Assembly (NCBI GenBank): GCA_002457555.1
Contig: NTJQ01000003.1
Coordinates: 57,838 to 121,837, forward strand
Direction: 5' to 3'
DNA length: 64,000 nucleotides
Source: Marine Group II euryarchaeote MED-G37
GTDB taxonomy: Archaea > Thermoplasmatota > Poseidoniia > Poseidoniales > Thalassarchaeaceae
A program made the translations under genes and the position numbers. The notes beneath the pieces are model-generated. The model worked only from the letters and a program-made list of their open reading frames with translations, was not told where the DNA came from and ran no database searches. This document shows, in pieces, positions 20,101 through 26,365 of this stretch (position 1 is the stretch's first letter; each line of letters begins with the position of its first letter).

Positions 20101-20660
20101 TCAAGGTAATTGCACCTGAGAATGCAACAGGAAATGAGGATTTCATCATTACAATTTCCGTTACGGACAAGAATAATGGAACTTATCCTCCAATAGTGAT
20201 TAGAGTGAAGACATCTCTTCCAGTGCTTGAAATTACCAATGTTTATTCCAATGACGATCCATTATTTGGAACAATCCATACATTTACCGTAGTTGTGGAA
20301 AACTCTGGATTGGTGGATGCTGAGAAGGTCAATTTGATCGGAACAGTTCGTGGAAAGAATGTAACCTCTAGTGTAACACAAGATGTATTATCAGGAGATA
20401 CGGTGACCTATCTCATCGACATAAATTTGACAGATTTCGATGGCCCATCCCAAGAATGGTTTGACTTTGAAATTGAAAGTGAAGGTCAAGAATTTGGCGA
20501 AGAACCCGAAACAGTAAGCAAGAGATACTCACTTAAGGCTCAAGGAGTGGATGATTCAACACCAACCACGGTTATTGGTATAGTTCTAGCAATAATCCTA
20601 GTGTTTGTTGTATGGTACTTCACAAGATCCGGTCCCAGAAGACCCGGTGCCCCATTCTGA
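11124..20660 (+). CDS. aglB: Giant AglB/STT3 oligosaccharyltransferase with extra membrane module and surface-protein tail
   Basis: GT66 enzymes move a lipid-linked glycan onto Asn in N-x-S/T sequons on the outer face of the membrane. In this 3178-residue protein the first acidic motif (SDPWYM) is at about residue 397, the second (ADHD) at about 513, TIGE at about 722 and the WWDYG catalytic signature at about 952. Residues 1-350 form an extra multi-helix membrane module not found in typical STT3, where the first motif lies near residue 50. After about residue 1400 come some 1750 residues of extracellular beta domains. These include Gly/Ser-rich solenoid-like repeats (about 1590-1790), several carboxypeptidase-regulatory-like modules, an SdrD-B-like domain (about 2490) and NEW3/CARDB-like modules (about 2930-3140). 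A C-terminal helix spans about 3150-3168. No frameshift is seen. Normal AglB is roughly 800-1000 residues. Confidence 0.92.
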   Translation: MSYENGKTGDVGQYNGLVSAPAVLAGLLILLFAATSLADDVMIDVGKLVILPAAAALAAVTGRFWVSALPDDSPINRNSVFVLFFAVVPIALESLGFIDAILATTFAFMAVSTLILVKSSRNEEATILFTMVAGFHVSVAYAASMPELTLSEGDTLKNLLIDVQRAGIAANFFSFYAASLTLGTILAIAFRGYLYDGGNGSLFERLPQKIDFSEHRDLLITAVTLLIVNLIPLCSLASISNAGAFEEHHYLGGVWALVTSIVVMFVAFCRAERWHVLGAIVAVNWLIYTLAHLVERGSSLPEQLEFLAGNDFGGAFSWFFITFWLNVLGIMLASSGRFGDIAPRREPSQFRLWWRDHSYSILVGSAVIVGLLIRTGWNVLPAMNANITGLWDMTGGSDPWYMKRVVDYIVAEHAHFIFDADRAYPSGGINPRPPLFSWCLALGGLALEWLTGITAEEVVWWSVAGLPAIFGALIVLPVAGIANRLHSAQAGIFAAWLMALMPGHISHSTFGLADHDSFALLFLTLAIYFWVRTLGEIGSERVFRNPSSNPLYLVAGIREMWNRNPVMMSYATLAGISFSTVALGWKGFVYGPGILFLAFAFQIILNMFRRRDSLPLTSAALQMMFTTFLIPLPFYIWPGLNLLWAPSGFQPMFYIVGFTIALGWVASSFRDKPWLLVLGSGGVLFGGILSALWVLQTAEYYDGWDILFTGGFYFSKNKIFGTIGEAQAPSRGVLFASFGPIVTLIALGYAFILLWRGAREEKQGLSLVGLWVLIASYMAWTAGRFILNATPAMAVVGAIGIAALWKRADFSGFTKEWRRAGIGTPKARFRSVRTASVKKPMIPALVLVFMLVATQHATYGVDSGIPRGETASGDVDQVIYDITPDVMRFDLGGLSLLDSSSYNPTANCGNGCWYMGTFGPGFNGGGWNMAYEWLSEQDSDEKFGERPAFVSWWDYGFQALDSGEHPTVADNFQSGIPHSGGMLLSSGQEDTLAMFITTLAQGDRKYSGNGQFGEDFTNVIQHHLSAQQIQEFQDILSLGPGQKQSVIDRSLVLIYQNVQEIQDSSFSAGNLKITTDLMHGTVLDENGLPTEPMWFVFKDGKQVGNSTTNETEAKSIFNEARGSSQPYEEETTHYDIGGYRYTADLIESYDDVSTNLHRSNAKLGLARAFLTTALNLDELVELYHDISTQVVYEVQDYGGSLGETIERNNEIRYFAIDDRLYPLGGAYYADQSYHRGQTTGIFYAPTTLSGLDPNHYIESVYETQRGDRPTVFMSAERYEQEYMSDVVKQQSGAMEDSTDMIQLVDIQYQQTESFFETMVARIYVGYGTSSLGLTVDPSQPGPTWAISGTPGSPLENAFPLPGAMMNHFVIANWYDDGSDSPDEDNNSVPDIFDGGYAAIGRANSNVKIVKYYSGATLEGTVELDGIGPVPNARILIERDAFSGEEIADENGTVTDQDSRTYWVPIGTVDADENGDYSFTVPAGKIRVSAFFGEPDIRAARDQLTSGSGGMLQDVATESTIGVRNVNLITGILGNVSGSQWLSETIINVSGEAGHSNGQDMINADITVEPSFSTGRLVWNGMGSFSGEAITDAVVELSPAWDQIQMQPILLETSTGSVNGPDLAFQGIGQVTFTGEGEVISNGLMTVTDFVGTHRQTILSGHSLTGSGEFTGRGTLSGVIDGVDIVDGNCNENGTMPENYSVCSLYDGDFLIEGAINATGRFTSNGTSSFSQEHNGSSLTGAGVFSIDASNEELDTYGTLNGTGTFSGEGEFSGPMVQAGTFHLIDAIPGNYNVAVVFNDGTRIEIIDGFNVPHQGVPSLNQIDVAGGVISGTLTDENGNTLSGSVTMVKLESENDTTVGECSEVMYAPCRLTADANGSFEFGPIVPGEYIFELDMDEDGFNEVELTHEFDADMDSQVNFPTPIPTVFDLRFSLTQVVDGMETSVEYLDNLTLVKSDNSAAPVIAVFDNISGEYLAELPQGQWILSHDLSDSEQLWEQIDLQSDISTSYAFRESMNVVGTVYYDTNAAVSNSTIQAEVVDYTQVIFHWENFTTTETTDANGVFNVVLPIGSVVDAAVFGNVLNVVNGTRFTVEEGMENITMVARPGYDINGNLNLNRLGNYYTSNLDGWEPVTVYATNDQVDAVWHIEATQFGTFDTILPQGNWTFTTDLEWLNASEATLLVDGENDTLEMYLYPAPSFLEIDFFLDNSGDNNVANGTPVEYKFSVVPLENEAGLTIDVQTDGEEWISQGFARVPLEAGSYRINVELSNARAGDIFGTRIMTGDAYFEVGLDGEVVSRSIGFDPEWKVDMTFTNESGGPLVDQLVRFIDPLNSGEIITRKTDMNGTLIDHLPDGEWIVVIDSLETDVAVIEGVRTTIIVSEQTANDVQTISTSELASFTVRISDVGGVNLQDMELQLISNDGLGTVYLDNTDGVGQTSGIISPGSWNIELNQTVDRTRYVIDLIELIDGGLVAGENELIDILASTHYELSGTIFWDHDDDDDADVGEGVPDVEILMTSEGRDNITQITNAAGDWSVFVPANTTWQVSTYREGFEQEIESIAMNAPNSVEIELTAGYVNIFGNVTHSDLSNIGEQVELILIPTSGMVRDRIVPEKVLEDGVWDGQWTASVEPGRWIIRATLEESNLVGMASIDADISDGGNVDINLVYGGWLYLSTQWLDFNGTQHHATETGIEGAEIVDDVEFILSSGAGVRWDALLTENGDISILMPSGMIEVEGGFSVDQMDRVMEYTAIKSISVPGSGTDLTASVTQDLLFDRISNHTISATIVSVTGGELTQEEKFDDIEAVLGDDGQYDSVEFTMSLDYLGHETVSSYTVSGNVAGTDGQFWNVEVWDESIENWTTPFTFEFGLDSNNSTTYDYLLLRITPANQSTAQSLTNGHNVDIKFTSSDGYQFQQEVIVRIPQFHNFELREPLLDIYGIRPGEEMSIPLLFTNSGNGDERFEFEFDDAQLPPDWQRTGATSHTIGAFVDTTHTIKVIAPENATGNEDFIITISVTDKNNGTYPPIVIRVKTSLPVLEITNVYSNDDPLFGTIHTFTVVVENSGLVDAEKVNLIGTVRGKNVTSSVTQDVLSGDTVTYLIDINLTDFDGPSQEWFDFEIESEGQEFGEEPETVSKRYSLKAQGVDDSTPTTVIGIVLAIILVFVVWYFTRSGPRRPGAPF

Positions 20661-20745
20661 TAACCTAGCTAAGCCCCGTTTACAACCTTAGTAGAGACAA
20701 GACCTCATAGGTGAAAACCATATAGAGAAGATTAGTGATTGGCCA

Positions 20746-21984
20746 ATGACTTTTGAAGATCTCGAGTTAATGCCCGAACCAGAAGATAGTAGGTTGTTGA
20801 CCGCTGTTGACCCCCAGGCTCCGGGCTATCCTGGTTCTGAGTACGGATTATCCGATCAAGAAGCCAGAGAGCTACGTTGGCCATTAGGCCCGATGAAGGA
20901 GTTTCTATGGCCATGGGGAGCTGCCAGCTTTGCAATAGGTGCAGTTCTGTTGATAATGACATGGTCGTCTATTCAACCATTATTGGTATCTTATCTCCCA
21001 GACTCTGAGTGGGCATATCAGTCTTCAGGGATTAGAGAATTACAAGCTCAGGGTTACTATGGAGATGGAGTTCATGTCTGCATCGTAGATACCGGAATTG
21101 ATATTGCTCACCCCGATTTCGAAAATACTAATTTGGTCGGGTTTCGAGATTTCTACTCAGGAGATCACGATAATATCCGAGACATAGGGGGTGATTATCA
21201 CGGTACGTTGATGGCTGGATTGTTAATTGGAAATGGAACTTATGTAGGCGCAGCGCCAAGCGTTTCCCTCTCAGTAGCCTTGGCTCTTGGACCTGAAGGG
21301 GAAGCGGGTCAGTCGGATAGAGTATCTTTGGCGATTCGCTGGTGTAGGATTTCCCAAGATGTTGATATCATTAGTCTGAGTTTAGGCGGCGATCCAGGGA
21401 GTGGAATGAGCAATCTACAATCTGAAACTGTCGAGGCGGTAAACGAGGCATTAGATGCTGGAATTTTTGTTATCGCCGCGGCTGGCAATAATGGCCAAAA
21501 GGCGAACATCAAAGATGTATCAATTCCAGCAAATATTCCTGGAGTTATCGCAGTTGGAGCCTCAACTATAGGTGGCAAGATATGGTCAAATAGTTCGCTA
21601 GGCTCCAATATAGACCCGTACTTCAATGAAGAAAGGCAATTTCCTAATCAGAAGCCAGAAGTTACTGCTCCCGGTGTCAGAATGTTTTCTACAGCATCAA
21701 CAGAGATCACACCTGCTTATGCCTATTCTACAGGGACTTCTGACTCAACGGTTATCGTTGTAGGTGCCCTTGCTTTGCTTCTTCAAATTCATGGCACTGA
21801 AATGCGAGGAGAAGACGGCAAATTCGACTCAGGAGAAATGAATCTGGTGAAGAGTGCTCTTGCGAACTCATCCCTAAAATCGCAAGATATGGGTGCAATT
21901 CATTCAAACAAATCAGGCTACGGTGAATTGAATGCAGAGACATGGTTAGAAGAGATTAGGATTGAGTTTAATCTAACAAAATAA
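20746..21984 (+). CDS. Membrane-anchored subtilisin-like serine protease
   Basis: An S8 peptidase of 412 residues. A cytoplasmic N-tail of about 55 residues leads into one membrane helix (about 62-82), which puts the protease domain outside. The catalytic triad is visible: Asp115 in V-D-T-G-I-D, His152 in H-G-T-L-M-A-G, and Ser332 in G-T-S-D-S. The oxyanion Asn is at about 248 in A-A-G-N-N-G. The usual Met-Ala-x-Pro after the catalytic Ser is replaced by Asp-Ser-Thr-Val. No propeptide domain is evident, since the helix leads almost directly to the catalytic core. It lies 85 bases after giant aglB on the same strand. It could process surface glycoproteins, but substrates are unknown. Confidence 0.9.
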   Translation: MTFEDLELMPEPEDSRLLTAVDPQAPGYPGSEYGLSDQEARELRWPLGPMKEFLWPWGAASFAIGAVLLIMTWSSIQPLLVSYLPDSEWAYQSSGIRELQAQGYYGDGVHVCIVDTGIDIAHPDFENTNLVGFRDFYSGDHDNIRDIGGDYHGTLMAGLLIGNGTYVGAAPSVSLSVALALGPEGEAGQSDRVSLAIRWCRISQDVDIISLSLGGDPGSGMSNLQSETVEAVNEALDAGIFVIAAAGNNGQKANIKDVSIPANIPGVIAVGASTIGGKIWSNSSLGSNIDPYFNEERQFPNQKPEVTAPGVRMFSTASTEITPAYAYSTGTSDSTVIVVGALALLLQIHGTEMRGEDGKFDSGEMNLVKSALANSSLKSQDMGAIHSNKSGYGELNAETWLEEIRIEFNLTK

Positions 21985-22011
21985 CTTTCATTTTTCCTAT
22001 ATTTCTCCAGC

Positions 22012-22026
22012 CGAGCCTACGGCTCG
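22012..22026 (+). other. Intergenic stem-loop, 6-bp stem, loop TAC
   Basis: CGAGCC pairs with GGCTCG around TAC, 27 bases after the protease stop. A pyrimidine-rich tract, which could itself be the archaeal terminator, lies just before it at about 21986-22008. Confidence 0.6.
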
Positions 22027-22068
22027 ATGAAACCCTATGATTAAATCACTTTGAGATTCCCCAATATC

Positions 22069-25000
22069 ATGACGAGTGCCCGAGCAAGAAGCCAGTTCCT
22101 AGTATTTCTAATGCTTACAAGCACAATGTTAGCTATGGTTGGCCCTGCGCTTCCAGTCTCCGCCGACAATGAAACTACCAGTGGTACGATTACTGGAATC
22201 GAGAGATGGAGTGGAACACACCAACTCACAGGCGATGTTACAATCGCCGCTGGTGCGAAACTGATAATCGACCCTGGAACTGATATCTCATTTCCAAATG
22301 GTACAATGCTAGATGTCCGTGGTAATCTATGTGCAGGAGTTGCATCTTGCGGTTCTAATGGCAATGCGGCCTCAGGTAACCCAATAACTCTCACATGGGC
22401 AGAACCAGCGATTTCGAATGCAACCGGAGAATGTTACGGATTAGGTAGTGGGAGTTCGCAAATATGGATTGAGGACCCCTCCTGTGGAGAAGGGGTAATT
22501 CTTCGCGATACAATGGACCTATCACAATCGGGAATGAAGAGTATGTATTTTGAAGGCGCATGGGGTGTCCCATTCTATGTTCAATTGGAATATGAATATC
22601 GATATGGCGTATTGATTCTTGACGGAGCAAGCCCTACTCTGCGAGATATGAGATTCGAGGATATCAATACTTCCAGTGTACTCGCAGCGAATTTAGCCCA
22701 GCCAACTTTCATCGGCGGTGAATATGTTGCTGGCAATGATGAAGAGAGCGGCGTCACAGGTCAGGCAGTGCAGATTTATGGCGGAGGAACACCAATTTCA
22801 CCTATGATATTTCAGGATGCTACTTTCCAATCAACAAACAAGGGTTGTGGGAATAGGGATGGAGGTAGGTCCGCTATTTGGGCCTCTCAGACATTTATTC
22901 AAGTTCAAAACTCAGATTTCGCCGGTGGTGATTTTGGGATTAGTATCAGGAATTCTGCCGGAAAGGTGACTGATTCCACCATTACAGTGACTTGCAATGG
23001 TATTGATGTCAACAGCCTGAAGGCAATTGGAAATACCGAATATGACGTTGAAATAGCAAATAATATAATCACAACTACTCAACGAACTCCAATTACCGCC
23101 TACTCTGGAGCCGACGTTCGAATTCACAATAACGAACTTGCCGGAGCCGGAGAAGGTTCAGGAATAGCAGTATATTCATCAAAGGCTGAAATACACAATA
23201 ACAACATTGGACCTATTGGTGGTTTTAATGGACTATGGCTATTGGGGAGTTTTGATGTAATTGCTGAAAATAATTCAATTTCAGAAACCGCACAGGAACC
23301 GATTCTTGCAGGAGAATATGGAACTCAAGCACCTTCTCCTACACCCGCAAGACTTTACTTGGCTAACAATTCAATCTCTACTCAAGGTAGTGGAGAATGC
23401 TCATCGCAAAAGTGGTGGGGCGGTTCTTTCACTTGCCCTGCTATAATGGCCCATAGATCTGGAGCCACAATTGTAGACAATGAGATTAATGCTGGTGGGA
23501 CTGCTGATGGAATTAGGGCGACTGGAGCTTTACTTGATGTCCAAAGAAATGTATTCAATGTGCAAGGAACCGGTGCTATATTGCAACATTATGATAGTGG
23601 TTTTGCAGATTCCCAACAATATGGAACACTGGCATTCTTTAGCAATAATGAATGGAATGGTGTTAGCGTAACCTACAATGTTTCTAAATCTTCGGTTACG
23701 GTTCAATCAGAATACATCCCAAGCCCTCCACCAGATGAACATCCTGTTTTACTTAGGTGGGCAGATCAAGAAGCTTGGGTACAGAATGGTTGGCAAAACG
23801 GAGTCATACCACACGAAGTTAGGGCTTGTGACACCTGTGATGATTTCACTCCTTACAATTTCCCTCTAGCGATAAATATGGATAATAATTCCACAGTGTT
23901 TACCTTCTCTAACCTTTCAAACTTGGATTTATCCAAGGTGAAAATCGATACCCAACCGACAAAATATGCAGTTCAGGTACAAAGAGCCGAACTGGTAAGA
24001 TTCCAAACCCTAGTTAACGGCCAACGTGTAGAAAACGCAAACGTATTGATTGAGGACGCGCTTGGGAATGACCTTTACAGCCTTGAAACAGACTCAGATG
24101 GCTATACACCATGGTTCTCTCTTGCTTCTAATTTCCACCTTGATTTCAGAGGTTTAGCTGGAGGAGATAACCCCGATGGCTTTGCTGACGATGAATTCGA
24201 AGATTCCTGTTCAGATGGTGAGGACAATGACGGTGATTTACTGCTTGATACAGATGATCCAGACTGTGATTACTCTGCAGGAACTAGAGAATTATCCCTC
24301 TATAGATATACTGCATATAAATTTGGATATGGTATAGATAGTGGGGAGTTTACTCTTTCAGATACCACGTACCAAGACACTCTGTTTTTACATAACGACC
24401 CACCCAGGGTTTCTGTGATTCAAAATGATGGTGAATCTTTCAGAAGAGTGGTCAATATGACAGGTTCTGCATATGACGGCACATGGGCAGGGATTTACGA
24501 AACAGACGAGTTAGCCCAATGGGATCAGAAAGGTTTTGTCCATGCTGTAGAAATCAAAGACCCATTTACAAGTGATTGGGCTGCAGCTGGATACGCTACA
24601 GATTCTAGTGGAGCGGAACCAGGTTACGTATCAAGAAATAATCATCCATTCAGTAGTTGGTACTACGAGTATGACATGTCAGGTAGGCAGGAAGGTGACT
24701 ATACATTCGAATTTAGGGCATTTGATGGTCTAGAGTATTCTCCTATTCTAACTCGGACAATAAAGGTCAACACAGAGGCTCCAACTATCTCCGTAACTTC
24801 CCCGAGCGCTCAATCGACTCACTCAGATGGTACTGTGACATTCGAAGGAACTGCTCATGACCCGTACGGGTGTCCTATTGATTGTGGAACTGATATTGAC
24901 CAGATATATTTCCAAATAGAAGGCCCGAACTACAACGTAATTACTTCGACAGAAGGTGGTACAGAGTGGTCCTGGACTTGGGATTTTAGCGGCCTTCCAC

Positions 25001-26307
25001 GCGAATTAGCCACATACACATTTACTATTTGGGCATCAGATTCTGATTTCTGTAAGGGAGACATTGATGAGTGTCAAGCCGTAGTTATAGATATTCAAAT
25101 TGATAACCAAAATTCTCGCCCATTTGTAAGCCTAACCTCACCTCAAAGCGGACAGATATATGCTGTTGATGAGAAATCGATTATCAGCGGAGTTGCTAGA
25201 GATAATGATGGAGATATTACCCGTGTTGATGTGGAGGTCTTCGACGTCTCAAATGGATTTATCAATGTCTTCACAGGTGCTGTCACGGAAATTGAATCAA
25301 ATGGTTATTGGGAGATGGAATGGGATTCAAGAATATTAACTCACAACATGCAGTATCTAATCAAAGCAAGATCCTATGATGGCTATGAGTACAGCGATTG
25401 GATGGAAGTTCAGGTCGTCGCAGATAACCCGCCAGACGCAGACAATAATAGACCCACATTTGACGCAACAAATTGGCAAACGGAGATCACTCTATTTTGC
25501 GAATTCGATACAACTTCACAAAACCCTTGCACAAAGGCAGAGATTGATTTACTAGAGTTCTTTGATGATGTAGATGGTATAAATTCCCTAATTCTATCTG
25601 TGTACGACGATGAAGCAAGATCATCTGATGATGAGTTTGGATTAGTGATTAACATAGATATCGACGGAGTTGCATTTTATGACCCTAAGGCGATGGGATT
25701 CTACAATGAGGACATGGATACATGGTCGTTGAGTAATGTGATATTCGTAGCCACTGATCCCTTTGGTTCAAAGGAGATTTCTACACCAGTATCTTTCAAT
25801 GTAGTTCCAATAGAATTCTATGTTGGCCCGCCAGATCAAACCACTGCAAGCGAAGATGAATTAATCATCTTCAGTGGTTCTGGATTACCTGGAAAGACAG
25901 TTAGAGTAACATTGGGCGGTATTCAAGTCAATTCTACCGTAGTACATGATGATTCAACATGGGAACTTGGCATCCTTGGAGGCATGCTAAGTAAGCCAGT
26001 AATACCGGTATTTTCTATTAGTGGTTCAGAATCCATTCAGGGGCAAGAGATATCCCCACCATCCAGTGATGGAGGAATCAGTAATGTGATGATTATTGCC
26101 ATTGTTGTAGTTGTTATCGCATTATTGGCAGGCACACTTTTCTTCAGTGGAGTAGTAACCTTCGAGGAAGATGAAGAAGAATTCGATGAATCAGAAGGAG
26201 TCGATGAAAAGGGAGAACATCTAGTAAAAAGCGATGATCACCCTGGTTGGCTTTGGGACGCTGAAAAAGAAGAATGGGTGCCAGATTCCGACCATATTAG
26301 TGAGTGA
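22069..26307 (+). CDS. Large cell-surface protein with beta-helix and Ig-like domains
   Basis: From the ATG at 22069 the product is 1412 residues with a clear signal peptide ending near V-S-A. A TTG at 22051 would add six residues and is less likely. Residues of about 40-540 carry repeated N-x-I and G-I-x-hydrophobic rungs typical of a right-handed parallel beta-helix (NosD/pectate-lyase-like fold). Around 700-730 is a short Asp-rich stretch of Ca-binding type with paired Cys. Ig-like modules follow at about 780-1150. A membrane helix at about 1340-1360 leads to a strongly acidic tail ending in a PGWLWD...EWVPD motif. No lyase active site was identified. It follows the protease on the same strand and is a likely substrate class for AglB, having many sequons. 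Confidence 0.8.
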   Translation: MTSARARSQFLVFLMLTSTMLAMVGPALPVSADNETTSGTITGIERWSGTHQLTGDVTIAAGAKLIIDPGTDISFPNGTMLDVRGNLCAGVASCGSNGNAASGNPITLTWAEPAISNATGECYGLGSGSSQIWIEDPSCGEGVILRDTMDLSQSGMKSMYFEGAWGVPFYVQLEYEYRYGVLILDGASPTLRDMRFEDINTSSVLAANLAQPTFIGGEYVAGNDEESGVTGQAVQIYGGGTPISPMIFQDATFQSTNKGCGNRDGGRSAIWASQTFIQVQNSDFAGGDFGISIRNSAGKVTDSTITVTCNGIDVNSLKAIGNTEYDVEIANNIITTTQRTPITAYSGADVRIHNNELAGAGEGSGIAVYSSKAEIHNNNIGPIGGFNGLWLLGSFDVIAENNSISETAQEPILAGEYGTQAPSPTPARLYLANNSISTQGSGECSSQKWWGGSFTCPAIMAHRSGATIVDNEINAGGTADGIRATGALLDVQRNVFNVQGTGAILQHYDSGFADSQQYGTLAFFSNNEWNGVSVTYNVSKSSVTVQSEYIPSPPPDEHPVLLRWADQEAWVQNGWQNGVIPHEVRACDTCDDFTPYNFPLAINMDNNSTVFTFSNLSNLDLSKVKIDTQPTKYAVQVQRAELVRFQTLVNGQRVENANVLIEDALGNDLYSLETDSDGYTPWFSLASNFHLDFRGLAGGDNPDGFADDEFEDSCSDGEDNDGDLLLDTDDPDCDYSAGTRELSLYRYTAYKFGYGIDSGEFTLSDTTYQDTLFLHNDPPRVSVIQNDGESFRRVVNMTGSAYDGTWAGIYETDELAQWDQKGFVHAVEIKDPFTSDWAAAGYATDSSGAEPGYVSRNNHPFSSWYYEYDMSGRQEGDYTFEFRAFDGLEYSPILTRTIKVNTEAPTISVTSPSAQSTHSDGTVTFEGTAHDPYGCPIDCGTDIDQIYFQIEGPNYNVITSTEGGTEWSWTWDFSGLPRELATYTFTIWASDSDFCKGDIDECQAVVIDIQIDNQNSRPFVSLTSPQSGQIYAVDEKSIISGVARDNDGDITRVDVEVFDVSNGFINVFTGAVTEIESNGYWEMEWDSRILTHNMQYLIKARSYDGYEYSDWMEVQVVADNPPDADNNRPTFDATNWQTEITLFCEFDTTSQNPCTKAEIDLLEFFDDVDGINSLILSVYDDEARSSDDEFGLVINIDIDGVAFYDPKAMGFYNEDMDTWSLSNVIFVATDPFGSKEISTPVSFNVVPIEFYVGPPDQTTASEDELIIFSGSGLPGKTVRVTLGGIQVNSTVVHDDSTWELGILGGMLSKPVIPVFSISGSESIQGQEISPPSSDGGISNVMIIAIVVVVIALLAGTLFFSGVVTFEEDEEEFDESEGVDEKGEHLVKSDDHPGWLWDAEKEEWVPDSDHISE

Positions 26308-26365
26308 TGCAATAAAGCCCAGCATACGGTTAATTTCTTGAGTAATTGAAATCGCACGTAGCATA

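Noticed and set aside
20702..20712. ACCT-CAT-AGGT as a tenth stem-loop
   Set aside because: The stem is only four base pairs, too short to separate from chance.
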